Source: HGM11416 sp964532155
Lineage (GTDB): Bacteria > Bacillota > Clostridia > Christensenellales > Borkfalkiaceae
DNA length: 16,854 bases
NCBI GenBank assembly: GCA_964532155.1
Contig: CAZHGN010000029.1
Span: forward strand, 1 to 16,854
Direction: 5' to 3'
Under the pieces are notes generated by a model that saw nothing but the letters and a program-made list of their open reading frames with translations, ran no database searches and was not told where the DNA came from. Made by a program: the position numbers and the translations under genes. Below, piece by piece: positions 1-7,297 of the stretch (its first letter is position 1; the number at the start of each line of letters is the position of its first letter).

Positions 1-1
1 C

Positions 2-721
2 TTAGCAATAGCCGCCGTTAACGCCGATAACTTGACCGGTTATATACGACGCCTCGTCGGAGGCAAGAAAAGCAACGACGGAGGCGACCTCGTCTGCGGT
101 GCCTATCCGCCCGAGAGGAACGCATTCGACAAACGATGCGACCTCTTCTTTTGACAGATGCGCGTTCATGTCGGTATCGATAAAACCGGGCGATACCGCG
201 TTGACGGTTATTTTAGACGGCGCAAGTTCTGCGGCAAGCGCTTTCGTCAGTCCGATAACGCCGGCTTTCGTCATGGAATAAACAACCTCGCACGAGCCGC
301 CGACTTCACCCCAAACGGAAGCGATATTGATTATACGACCGCCACCGTTTGAAAGCATTCCGTCAACTGCGCGGCGACAGCAATTAAAAACGCCTTTAAG
401 ATTGACGGCGACCATTTTATCGAACTCTTCGTCGGTTACCGACTGCAAGACCTTTTGCGGCAGAGCAATGCCCGCGTTATTGACGAGAATATCCACGCCG
501 CCGTACTCTTTCTCAATCATGCTAAACATTCGCTCCACGGCGATCGGATCGGAAACGTCGGCTTGAATGCACAAGGCACCCCTAAGCGAACTTGCTACGT
601 TTTTTGCTCTAACGGAATCGACGGAATAGTTGATAACGACATTATAGCCCTTTGAAAAAAGGGCACGGGCGATACTTTCGCCTATGCCCCTCGAAGATCC
701 CGTAATTAAAACGGTCTTCAT
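2..721 (-). CDS. ymfI: SDR-family reductase, probable EF-P 5-aminopentanone reductase (YmfI type)
   Basis: This is a 239-residue classical short-chain dehydrogenase/reductase. It has the NADP-binding TGSSRGIG motif (residues 7-14), NNAG (81-84) and a full catalytic tetrad: N107, S135, Y148 and K152 (YSMTK). A generic annotation would be FabG, 3-oxoacyl-ACP reductase. Two things favour YmfI, which in Bacillus reduces the 5-aminopentanone group on EF-P to 5-aminopentanol. First, the ATG overlaps the efp stop by one base (TAATG), so the two are translationally coupled. Second, the segment after the catalytic Ser (SVWGEVGGSCEVVYS) resembles the SxWGxxGASxEVxYS stretch I associate with that subgroup rather than with FabG. 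No fatty-acid genes are nearby. The SDR fold is near certain; the specific substrate is inferred from context and resemblance. Confidence 0.72.
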   Translation of the reverse strand: MKTVLITGSSRGIGESIARALFSKGYNVVINYSVDSVRAKNVASSLRGALCIQADVSDPIAVERMFSMIEKEYGGVDILVNNAGIALPQKVLQSVTDEEFDKMVAVNLKGVFNCCRRAVDGMLSNGGGRIINIASVWGEVGGSCEVVYSMTKAGVIGLTKALAAELAPSKITVNAVSPGFIDTDMNAHLSKEEVASFVECVPLGRIGTADEVASVVAFLASDEASYITGQVIGVNGGYC

Positions 722-1281
722 TATTTTTTCACTCTTTCCATATATTCGCCGGTACGCGTATCGATACGGATAACGTCGCCTTCGTTTACGAACATAGGAA
801 CTTGCATCGAAATACCCGTTTCAAGTTTTACGATCTTGGTAGCGTTGGTTGCGGTATTGCCTGCAACGCTGGGCTCTGCTTCGGTAACCAAAAGTTCGAC
901 GAAGTTCTCGCACTCGACGGAGAACGCTACGCCCTTATGGGATTTAACGAGAACGAAATCGTTTTCTTTAATGTATTGGAGCGCATCCTCTACCTGATCG
1001 TGATTGAGGGGAACGAGGTTGTACTCTTCGTCCATAAAGTAATACAAATCGCCGTCGTTATAGGAATATTGCATCTTTTGCGTTTCGATAACGGCGTTTT
1101 CAACCTTTTCGGTGGGGTTGAAAGTTCTTTCGAGAACGGCACCGGTAACGATGTTTTTAAGTCTCGTTCTGACGAACGCCGCGCCCTTACCCGGCTTAAC
1201 GTGCTGGAAGTCAACAATCGTGTAAATGTTGCCCTCGAATTCGATGGTTACGCCCTTTCTGAAATCGCCTGCTTGAATCAT
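721..1281 (-). CDS. efp: Elongation factor P
   Basis: This 186-residue protein has the usual three-domain EF-P length. EF-P binds between the ribosomal P and E sites and relieves stalling at polyproline stretches. The N-terminal KOW-like domain carries the loop KPGKGAAF, with the modifiable lysine at K32, the position modified in Bacillus EF-P. The C-terminal OB domain ends in the family signature around GDVIRIDTRTGEYMERV. A good Shine-Dalgarno (CAGGAG) precedes the ATG at 1281. The gene sits between an M24 peptidase, as in B. subtilis yqhT-efp, and a reductase that probably acts on it. Identification is secure. Confidence 0.97.
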   Translation of the reverse strand: MIQAGDFRKGVTIEFEGNIYTIVDFQHVKPGKGAAFVRTRLKNIVTGAVLERTFNPTEKVENAVIETQKMQYSYNDGDLYYFMDEEYNLVPLNHDQVEDALQYIKENDFVLVKSHKGVAFSVECENFVELLVTEAEPSVAGNTATNATKIVKLETGISMQVPMFVNEGDVIRIDTRTGEYMERVKK

Positions 1282-1318
1282 ATGTTTATCTCCTGATTTT
1301 AATTTCTTATTTATTATT

Positions 1319-1354
1319 CGGATTATTATCCGCTTTATCGTCGGATATTATCCG
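1319..1354. repeat. Pair of near-identical palindromes between pepP and efp
   Basis: CGGATTATTATCCG (1319-1332) and CGGATATTATCCG (1342-1354) are two dyads with the same CGGAT/ATCCG arms, about one helical turn apart, in the 77-base gap between the peptidase stop and the efp start. Each could be a protein-binding site, or the outer arms could pair into one longer hairpin. No U-tract follows in the direction of transcription, so this is not a typical terminator. Confidence 0.5.
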
Positions 1355-1358
1355 TCGG

Positions 1359-2435
1359 TTACAGAATATATTTTTGCATCCCCGAGCCGTCTATTACGAT
1401 GAGTTTTTTGTCCTCTTTCATAAAGGTGTGCAAGGTGCCGTCCTTAAGGTAACAGCTGTCCTCTATTCTTATGCCGAACTTGCCGTCGAAATATACGCCC
1501 GGCTCGTCGGAAAACACCATTCCGTTTTCGAGGTCGCACAGTTCCGCTCTCTTAGACGGAGCAAGCCAAGGATATTCGTGAATATGCACGCCGATGCCAT
1601 GCCCCAACGAATGAGTAAAATACTGCGCATAGCCGTAACTTTCGAGCACGTTACGGGCAAAAGCGTCGGCTTCTTTGCCGGTCATGCCCGCCTTAATGCC
1701 GTTGAGTGCGGCAAAATGCGCTTCGTATACGGCTTTGTAAGCGCGAAGGAATTTTTCATCCGGTTCGCTGCCGAAAAACACGGTCCTCGTCATGTCCGAG
1801 CAGTAGCCCGAATATACGCAACCGAAATCCATAAGCACGGGAACGTTCGCTTTAAGGCGAGTTTTGCCCGTTTGATGGTGCGGAACAGCCGAATTTGCAC
1901 CGAACGCCACGATCGTGTCGAACGATTTATCCGACGCGCCGTTCTTTTTAAAACGGTACTCGAGCTCAGCCGCGATATCCGACTCGGTTACGCCGATTTC
2001 CAAGCAAGGCAACGTTTCCATAAAAGACTTTTCGGCAATGGCGCAAGCCTTTGCAATCGCCTTAATTTCTTCCGAGTTTTTAATCGACGCCTCGCATTCG
2101 AGCTCCGGCCCTATATCGAAAAACTCTATATTAGGCAAGGTCTTTTTAAGCAAATCGAGCTGTTTTATCGTCGTAACGGAAAAATCTATGCCGAGAACGC
2201 GCGTTTCGGTAGATATAACCGCTTCTTTTAAAAAAGTATAATCGCTTCCGCAAACGACGTCGAACCCCTTGGGTTCCAACTTCTTTTTCGCAGCGTAATA
2301 ATAGCGCTTATCTATAACGAGAGTCGTCTTTTCTTTCGAATGAACGACGTAACCGTCCGTCGAAGAAAAGCCGAGAAAATAAAGCCTTTCTTTTTCGTCG
2401 GTTATAAGACATAAATCGTAATTGGAAAATTTCAT
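1359..2435 (-). CDS. pepP: M24-family Xaa-Pro aminopeptidase
   Basis: This cytoplasmic metallopeptidase (358 aa) removes an N-terminal residue preceding proline. The N-terminal creatinase-like domain spans about residues 1-115. The pita-bread catalytic domain follows, with the five metal ligands visible: D203, D214, H279 (in HSLGHG), E311 (SDEPG) and E325 (RIED); H186 lies in PHHQTG. I chose the ATG at 2435 because AGGGAAGG lies just upstream. A longer reading from a TTG at 2489 would add 18 residues with no obvious ribosome site and would cross the leader hairpins. The gene heads the operon with efp, matching yqhT-efp in Bacillus. Whether it is an aminopeptidase P or a prolidase (PepQ) cannot be settled from the motifs, although the position beside efp favours the former. 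Confidence 0.9.
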   Translation of the reverse strand: MKFSNYDLCLITDEKERLYFLGFSSTDGYVVHSKEKTTLVIDKRYYYAAKKKLEPKGFDVVCGSDYTFLKEAVISTETRVLGIDFSVTTIKQLDLLKKTLPNIEFFDIGPELECEASIKNSEEIKAIAKACAIAEKSFMETLPCLEIGVTESDIAAELEYRFKKNGASDKSFDTIVAFGANSAVPHHQTGKTRLKANVPVLMDFGCVYSGYCSDMTRTVFFGSEPDEKFLRAYKAVYEAHFAALNGIKAGMTGKEADAFARNVLESYGYAQYFTHSLGHGIGVHIHEYPWLAPSKRAELCDLENGMVFSDEPGVYFDGKFGIRIEDSCYLKDGTLHTFMKEDKKLIVIDGSGMQKYIL

Positions 2436-2452
2436 CAAAAACCTTCCCTGAC

Positions 2453-2491
2453 CGCAAAAAGCGTGCGCCGCTTTTGCGTGCAGTCGCAAAA
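2453..2491 (-). promoter_or_regulatory. Leader with two mutually exclusive hairpins ahead of pepP-efp
   Basis: In the 5' leader of the peptidase mRNA, arm 2485-2491 can pair with 2472-2478 (TTTTGCG/CGCAAAA, six-base loop). The same central arm (2469-2478) can instead pair with 2453-2463 (about ten pairs with one bulged base, loop of five). The second hairpin ends a few bases before the Shine-Dalgarno. The competing pairings are visible in the sequence; a regulatory role is inferred. Confidence 0.45.
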
Positions 2492-2509
2492 AATCACTTT
2501 ATCGTTTCG

Positions 2510-2539
2510 ATAATACCACATCAAGTACGTTTATGTCAA
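2510..2539 (-). promoter_or_regulatory. Sigma-A promoter of the pepP-efp-ymfI operon
   Basis: On the minus strand there is TTGACA (2534-2539), an 18-base spacer and TATTAT (2510-2515), preceded by an extended -10 TGG. The predicted start is near 2503, giving a leader of about 70 bases before the peptidase ATG. Confidence 0.75.
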
Positions 2540-2674
2540 TTTTTTTACGCCTTAAAGCGCAAAAAAGCGCAAAATTACCCCCATTCGCCGACAAAAAACA
2601 TTAAAAATCGTAAAAACGACTTTTTGAAACTAAAAAAAATTGTTTTGGATAATATTAAAATTCTTTAAGGCAGT

Positions 2675-3457
2675 TCATCTTTCAACATGTGCGCTGCCGT
2701 TTTTGTAAATTTTATAAAAAGCCGAGCGCGCCTTTCTTGCTCCGCTACCCCTAAAAACGACGTGCGGCTTAATAAAACCGTCTTTAAAATCGCAATCGGG
2801 AACGGCTAAAATATTCCTTGCCCTTTTCACGACGTCTTCGCTTCCGTCGACGAGGGCGGCGGCGGGAAACATTTTTTCAAATTTGCCTTTTATAAGTCCG
2901 TAATGCGTACAGCCGAGCACTACGGTATCAAACTTTTCTTTTTTGAATTCCGAATAGGTATCGCGTATTATTTCAAGCTCGGAAAAACATGCTCGGTCAA
3001 GTTCCAAAACGCCCTGCTCTATTTCTCGCGCCAAGGTGTAAAACGGATAAACAAAAACGCCGTTTTTAGCCGATAATCGCCTTATACGCCCACTTTTAGC
3101 CGTTGCCGCAGTGCAAAACAGCACCGCCTTGCAATACGTTTTTTCTCTTAATGCATCGGCGGCGGCGACGGTAAGAACGGGCACTTCGCTTTTAGAAAAA
3201 ACGCTTTCCCCTACGAGCGACATCGTATTGCAAGCAACCACCAATAAATCGGCGTTTATGCTTTTCGCAAAGCGCACGCGCCGCTCGCAATAACCCTTTA
3301 CGGCTTGTTCGCTTTTGTTACCGTAGGGCATATTTTTTTCATCCGAATAATAGACGAACCGCGCGAACGGTATTGATAACGTCAATGCGTTTAAAATCGG
3401 CAAGCCGCCGACTCCGCTATCTGTTACGACGATTAACAAATCTTTTTTCGTCTTCAT
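2675..3457 (-). CDS. murI: Glutamate racemase
   Basis: This is a 260-residue Asp/Glu racemase-superfamily enzyme that makes D-glutamate for peptidoglycan. The family landmarks are present: DSGVGG (residues 13-18), MPYGN (43-47), the first catalytic cysteine C76 in ACNT, and the second, C183, in GCTHY. The ATG at 3457 gives a normal N-terminus but has no clear Shine-Dalgarno. A promoter-like -10 lies only 14 bases upstream of it, so the message may be nearly leaderless. The gene is divergent from rpsT and appears to be transcribed alone. Function is secure; the exact start is less so. Confidence 0.95.
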   Translation of the reverse strand: MKTKKDLLIVVTDSGVGGLPILNALTLSIPFARFVYYSDEKNMPYGNKSEQAVKGYCERRVRFAKSINADLLVVACNTMSLVGESVFSKSEVPVLTVAAADALREKTYCKAVLFCTAATAKSGRIRRLSAKNGVFVYPFYTLAREIEQGVLELDRACFSELEIIRDTYSEFKKEKFDTVVLGCTHYGLIKGKFEKMFPAAALVDGSEDVVKRARNILAVPDCDFKDGFIKPHVVFRGSGARKARSAFYKIYKNGSAHVER

Positions 3458-3471
3458 TTTTAACTTTTGCC

Positions 3472-3500
3472 ACTATAACAGTGTATGCAAGCGTGCCCAA
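3472..3500 (-). promoter_or_regulatory. Possible murI promoter very close to the start codon
   Basis: TTGGGC (3495-3500), a 17-base spacer and TATAGT (3472-3477) with an extended -10 TGT read on the minus strand. The -10 ends 14 bases before the murI ATG, so transcription would begin about seven bases before translation. The -35 is weak. Confidence 0.45.
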
Positions 3501-3585
3501 AAAAAAGATTTTGCCGTAATATTAAACTTTTTTTGATAAAAACATTCTTTTTTTTGCCGAGTTTTAGGAAAAAGGCGAAAATTCC

Positions 3586-3614
3586 TTGCATTAACCGAAA
3601 AGATATGCTAAAAT
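3586..3614 (+). promoter_or_regulatory. Sigma-A promoter of rpsT
   Basis: TTGCAT (3586-3591), a 17-base spacer and TAAAAT (3609-3614) with extended -10 TGC. The predicted start is near 3621, about 30 bases before the GTG start of rpsT. Confidence 0.72.
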
Positions 3615-3651
3615 AACGGATAGTAAGATACTTCCTAAGGAGATAAATAAA

Positions 3652-3921
3652 GTGCCTAATATCAAATCCGCGAAGAAACGCGTACTCGTTAACAACAAGA
3701 AAGCAGAAATCAACAAGAGCAACAAGTCCGAAGTTAAGACCGCTCTCAAAAAGATGAACGCTTTACTCGAAGCAGGCAATATCGAAGAGATCGAAGCCGG
3801 CTACAAAGCTACCTGCAGTGTGCTCGACAAGGCAGTCACTAAGGGGATTATGCACAAGAACACTGCGGCAAACAAGAAATCGGGTTTCGCCGTAAGAATC
3901 AACGCATTAAAGAACGCTTAA
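3652..3921 (+). CDS. rpsT: 30S ribosomal protein S20
   Basis: This is an 89-residue basic helical protein of the small subunit that binds 16S rRNA. The N-terminus PNIKSAKKRV is the S20 signature, and the C-terminal half (HKNTAANKKSGFAVRIN) matches the family. Translation starts at GTG, with AAGGAG nine bases upstream. It has its own promoter and a strong terminator, so it is mostly monocistronic. Secure. Confidence 0.97.
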   Translation: MPNIKSAKKRVLVNNKKAEINKSNKSEVKTALKKMNALLEAGNIEEIEAGYKATCSVLDKAVTKGIMHKNTAANKKSGFAVRINALKNA

Positions 3922-3925
3922 TCTT

Positions 3926-3965
3926 AAAGCTGCCGTTCGCTCGGCGGCTTTTATTTTTTTATATT
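3926..3965 (+). terminator. Rho-independent terminator of rpsT
   Basis: A ten-pair stem (3926-3935 with 3942-3951, one G-U pair), a six-base loop TTCGCT, and a long T-rich tract. Confidence 0.9.
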
Positions 3966-3992
3966 TTTTAAAAAACGGAGAATAATATAATT

Positions 3993-4295
3993 ATGATAAT
4001 TAAACTTACGAACGAAAATTTTAAGCAAGAAACTTCTTCGGCGCAAAAAACTCTCGTTGACTTTTGGGCGCCTTGGTGCGGTCCTTGCAAAATGCTCGCC
4101 CCGATCTTAGACGAAATCGACCGAGAAACGCCCGATGTCAGAATCGGCAAAGTCAACGTTGACGAACAACTCGAAATCGCCCGCGAATACGGCATTGCCG
4201 CCATCCCCACACTTCTTCTTTTCGAAAACGGTGAAGTAATAAAAAAATCCGTCGGGCTTTTAAGCAAAGACGAAATTTTGGAACTTTTAAAATAA
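3993..4295 (+). CDS. trxA: Thioredoxin
   Basis: This is a 100-residue, single-domain cytoplasmic thioredoxin that reduces disulfides in target proteins. It carries the redox motif WCGPC (W28, C29, C32), the buried aspartate D23 in VDFWA, and the cis-proline P72 in IPT. It has no signal peptide. Only about 30 bases separate it from the rpsT terminator tract, and no separate promoter is visible there, so it may depend on readthrough from rpsT. A GGAG lies 12 bases before the ATG, a rather long spacing. The fold is certain; whether this is the main thioredoxin of the cell is unknown. Confidence 0.94.
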   Translation: MIIKLTNENFKQETSSAQKTLVDFWAPWCGPCKMLAPILDEIDRETPDVRIGKVNVDEQLEIAREYGIAAIPTLLLFENGEVIKKSVGLLSKDEILELLK

Positions 4296-4312
4296 ATATG
4301 ACGCTTTTCGAT

Positions 4313-4346
4313 AAAAGCCGCTTACGCAGCGGCTTTTTATTTTTTG
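4313..4346 (+). terminator. Rho-independent terminator of trxA
   Basis: A perfect ten-pair stem (AAAAGCCGCT at 4313-4322 with 4328-4337), a five-base loop TACGC, then T-rich sequence. Confidence 0.92.
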
Positions 4347-4417
4347 TTTCGTTAAACGATTAAAACCGCTTAAATTCAAACTCTTTACGCCACGCAATTT
4401 TATTACAAACCCAAAAA

Positions 4418-4444
4418 TTGCAAACGCCCCGCGCAAACTATAAT
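4418..4444 (+). promoter_or_regulatory. Weak candidate promoter of the small helical protein gene
   Basis: A consensus TATAAT lies at 4439-4444, with TTGCAA at 4418-4423 and a spacer of only 15. The -35 match is poor and there is no extended -10. Confidence 0.4.
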
Positions 4445-4491
4445 TTAAAACAACGGTATAAAACTTATTGAAAAGCGGCAAAATATGCGGT

Positions 4492-4926
4492 ATGGAAGAA
4501 AAAATAACCGAAACAGTATTCAAAAACGCATATCAAAACGTTCAAATGGCACTTTTATCCCTCGACGACGTAATTAAAATTGCAAACGGCGCGCTTAAAG
4601 AAGAACTTTTAAACGAGCGCGAGGGCTATGAAAAACTTATTACCGACTTAACCGTATTGGCGCACGAAACGGACGTTAAACTTCCGGACGTGGGAGCGAT
4701 AAAAAAGACTATGCTTTCGGCTTCGATTTCAATGAAAACGATGGTCGACGATTCGGACTCGAAAATTGCCGAAATGACGCTTAAAGGCACGGTAACCGGT
4801 GTAACCGAGCTTATAAAAGACATTTCCGAATTCGGACATTTACTCGACGAAAGAACGCTAAAACTCCTTGAAACGCTCAAAGAATTCGAAGAGCAATGCG
4901 AAGAAAACCTTAAAAAATACCTGTAA
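4492..4926 (+). CDS. Conserved helical protein of unknown function
   Basis: This is an acidic protein of 144 residues with no signal peptide or membrane segment, predicted from its spacing of hydrophobic residues to be all helical. The central stretch MKTMVDDSDSKIAEMTLKG followed by TVTGVTELIKDI resembles a family of small hypothetical proteins I recall from gut Firmicutes, with an MKT-D-S-IAEM-G-T-G pattern. A ferritin-like or four-helix bundle fold is possible, but no metal-ligand pattern is clear. I chose the ATG at 4492; a TTG at 4468 would add eight residues. The ribosome site is weak in either case. The gene stands alone between the trxA terminator and the pnp terminator. No function is assigned. 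Confidence 0.75.
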   Translation: MEEKITETVFKNAYQNVQMALLSLDDVIKIANGALKEELLNEREGYEKLITDLTVLAHETDVKLPDVGAIKKTMLSASISMKTMVDDSDSKIAEMTLKGTVTGVTELIKDISEFGHLLDERTLKLLETLKEFEEQCEENLKKYL

Positions 4927-5054
4927 CAGCTTATTTTAAAGCACAAAAATTTTTTCGCAGCAAAATTCAGCACACGAAAACGGACGCCCCGCCCGCTTCG
5001 CTCATCGTATAATCCGACGCTCGACAAAAGACACGAAAAATTAACCCCTACCCC

Positions 5055-5093
5055 AAAAAAAATCGGACTCCGCTCGGGAATCCGATTTTATTG
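5055..5093. terminator. Bidirectional terminator between the helical protein gene and pnp
   Basis: A nine-pair stem (5059-5067 with 5081-5089) extends past one mismatch by three more pairs around a small loop. Eight T residues follow on the minus strand (pnp side) and a shorter TTTT tract on the plus strand. It serves the two convergent genes. Confidence 0.85.
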
Positions 5094-5152
5094 CTTAAGT
5101 TTAGAAGTTTAAGCCGTGCCGCGTAATTTAACGGCGGCGCACCGACCGAAAA

Positions 5153-7249
5153 TTAGTCGAGCTTTTCGAGAAGCTTGAGGTCGATGCCTTTTTCGCTTAT
5201 CTTGATGATTTCGACTTTAACCTTGTCGCCGATATTGAGAACGTCTTCAACGGTGTTGATGCGCTTGTCGCTCATCTTGGAAATGTGAATCATTCCGTCT
5301 TTGCCGGGAGCGAGTTCGACGAACGCACCCTTCTGCGAAAGAATACGAGCAACAGTGGTAATGAACATATCGCCGACTTCGAGGTCGCGAGTAATAGCCA
5401 TTATGATATCTTTAGCGCGTTCTGCTTGAGCAACGTTTTCGCCGACGGTTGCGATATAAACTTGTCCGTCGTCGTTGATATCGATCTTAACGCCCGTTTC
5501 GGCAATAATCTTATTGATAGTCTTGCCGCCGCTTCCGATAACGTCCTTAATCTTTTCGGGATTGATGGAGAAGGTGATAATGCGCGGAGCGTATTTAGAA
5601 AGTTCTTTATTGCTCTCGGGAATGCAGTCGAGCATTTTGTTAAGAATGAAATGTCTTCCTTCGTTAGCCTGCTTGATTGCCTGACGTAAAATAGCCTCGT
5701 CAATACCTTTGATCTTGATATCCATTTGAATAGCGGTAATACCCTTGACGGTACCTGCTACCTTGAAGTCCATATCGCCGAGGAAGTCTTCCAAACCCTG
5801 AATATCGCTGAGAACGGAAACTTTTCCGCTTTCGGTATCCTTGATAAGTCCCATAGCGATTCCGGCAACGGGGCGTTTGATGGGAACGCCCGCATCCATA
5901 AGCGCCATAGTCGAACCGCAAACGGAAGCTTGCGAAGTCGAACCGTTGGAACTCAATACTTCGGAAACAAGACGGATAGCATAGGGGAATTCGTCCTCGC
6001 CGGGGATAACGGGTTCGAGCGCTCTTTCCGCAAGTGCGCCGTGACCGATTTCACGCCTACCGGGGCTCTTAAGTCCTCTTGCTTCGCCCGAAGCGTAACC
6101 GGGCATGTTGTAGTGATGCATATAGCGCTTAGCCGTTTCGTCGTCAAGACCTTCGAGCTTTTGAACTTCGCTCATCATACCGAGAGTGCAAGTGGTCATA
6201 ACCTGAGTTTGTCCTCTCGTAAATACGGCGGAGCCGTGAACCCTCGGCAATACGCCGTGTTCACACCAAATAGGTCTGATTTCGGTAAGCGTTCTACCGT
6301 CCGGACGAACGCCGGCGTTAGTGATTTTCGCTCTTACTTTTTCTTTAGTAATGTAATAAAGGCTGTCCTTTATTTCCCTTTCCATATCGGGATAGATATC
6401 GGCAAAATGCTCGAGGCAGTCTTTTTCTACGGCGTCTTGACGGTCGCTTCTTTCTTGTCTGTCAAAGGTGTCGAGCGCATAGTCGAGTTTTTCGCTTGCG
6501 TACGCTCTGACGGCGGCGTCGAGATCTTCGGGAACATGGTAAAGTTCCATTTCTCTCTTAGGCTTGCCGACCTCGGCAACGATGCCTTCGATGAAAGCGC
6601 ACTGCTTTTTAATCTCTTCGTGACCGAAGAGGATTGCGCCGATCATTTCTTCGTCTTCGATTTCCTTAGCGCCCGCTTCAACCATCATGATGGCGTCCTT
6701 GGTGCCGGAAAGGTTAAGATGAAGAGTGCTCTTTTCGCGCTGTTCGCTATCGGGATTGATGACGTACTTGCCGTCTACCAAGCCTACGGTAACCGAACCG
6801 GTAGGTCCTGCCCAAGGAATGTCCGAAATGCTGAGCGCAATGGACGAACCGAGCATAGCGAAAGGCTCGGGCGCGATATTGGTATCAACCGACAAAGCCG
6901 TTGCGATAACGGTTACGTCGTTGAAAAGTCCTTTGGGGAACAGAGGTCTGATAGGTCTGTCGATAAGTCTCGAAGTCAAAATAGCCTTATCGCTCGCTCT
7001 GCCCTCTCTCTTTTTGAAGCCGCCGGGGATTTTGCCTACGGCGTACATTTTCTCCTCGTAATCCACGCTCAAGGGGAAGAAATCCATACCCTCGCGCGGC
7101 TTTTCGCTCATTGTAGCGTTTACCATAACCACGGTATCGCCGCATCTTACGACGCACGATCCGTTTGCTTGCTGGGCGTACTTGCCCACGTCCACGATGA
7201 CTTCCCTGCCACCGACTTCGGTCTTGAAGATTTTGTGATTTTCTAACAT
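5153..7249 (-). CDS. pnp: Polyribonucleotide nucleotidyltransferase (PNPase)
   Basis: PNPase is a phosphorolytic 3'-5' exoribonuclease that forms a homotrimeric ring and takes part in mRNA decay. At 698 residues it is full length. In order: first RNase PH domain with GKIPGGFKKREGR (72-84); helical linker; second RNase PH domain with the phosphate-binding SNGSTSQ (434-440) and catalytic acidic residues in SDIQGLEDFLGDMDF (D482, D488, D492, D494); KH domain with the GSGGK loop (572-576); and a C-terminal S1 domain (about 622-692). AAGGAG lies eight bases before the ATG. It is downstream of rpsO with a terminator and a foldable leader between them, the same order as in E. coli. A 506-residue antisense open frame over it is only a composition effect. 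Confidence 0.98.
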   Translation of the reverse strand: MLENHKIFKTEVGGREVIVDVGKYAQQANGSCVVRCGDTVVMVNATMSEKPREGMDFFPLSVDYEEKMYAVGKIPGGFKKREGRASDKAILTSRLIDRPIRPLFPKGLFNDVTVIATALSVDTNIAPEPFAMLGSSIALSISDIPWAGPTGSVTVGLVDGKYVINPDSEQREKSTLHLNLSGTKDAIMMVEAGAKEIEDEEMIGAILFGHEEIKKQCAFIEGIVAEVGKPKREMELYHVPEDLDAAVRAYASEKLDYALDTFDRQERSDRQDAVEKDCLEHFADIYPDMEREIKDSLYYITKEKVRAKITNAGVRPDGRTLTEIRPIWCEHGVLPRVHGSAVFTRGQTQVMTTCTLGMMSEVQKLEGLDDETAKRYMHHYNMPGYASGEARGLKSPGRREIGHGALAERALEPVIPGEDEFPYAIRLVSEVLSSNGSTSQASVCGSTMALMDAGVPIKRPVAGIAMGLIKDTESGKVSVLSDIQGLEDFLGDMDFKVAGTVKGITAIQMDIKIKGIDEAILRQAIKQANEGRHFILNKMLDCIPESNKELSKYAPRIITFSINPEKIKDVIGSGGKTINKIIAETGVKIDINDDGQVYIATVGENVAQAERAKDIIMAITRDLEVGDMFITTVARILSQKGAFVELAPGKDGMIHISKMSDKRINTVEDVLNIGDKVKVEIIKISEKGIDLKLLEKLD

Positions 7250-7297
7250 GTTCTTTACTCCTTATATTTGACCTTGTACTTTCATTTCAAAATTAAG

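Noticed and set aside
802..1296. 164-codon plus-strand frame opposite efp
   Set aside because: Antisense to EF-P, with no promoter or independent signature.
1374..2231. 285-codon plus-strand frame opposite the aminopeptidase
   Set aside because: A shadow of a well-supported M24 gene, rich in Arg, Phe and His, with no ribosome site.
2534..2562. Hairpin TTTTTTACGC/GCGCAAAAAA as a terminator between murI and pepP
   Set aside because: The T and A tracts form part of the stem and no T-tract follows on the minus strand; part of it overlaps the -35 of the pepP promoter.
5726..7246. 506-codon open frame on the plus strand opposite pnp
   Set aside because: It lies wholly antisense to a textbook PNPase, has no recognisable motif or good ribosome site, and its openness follows from the codon use of pnp.
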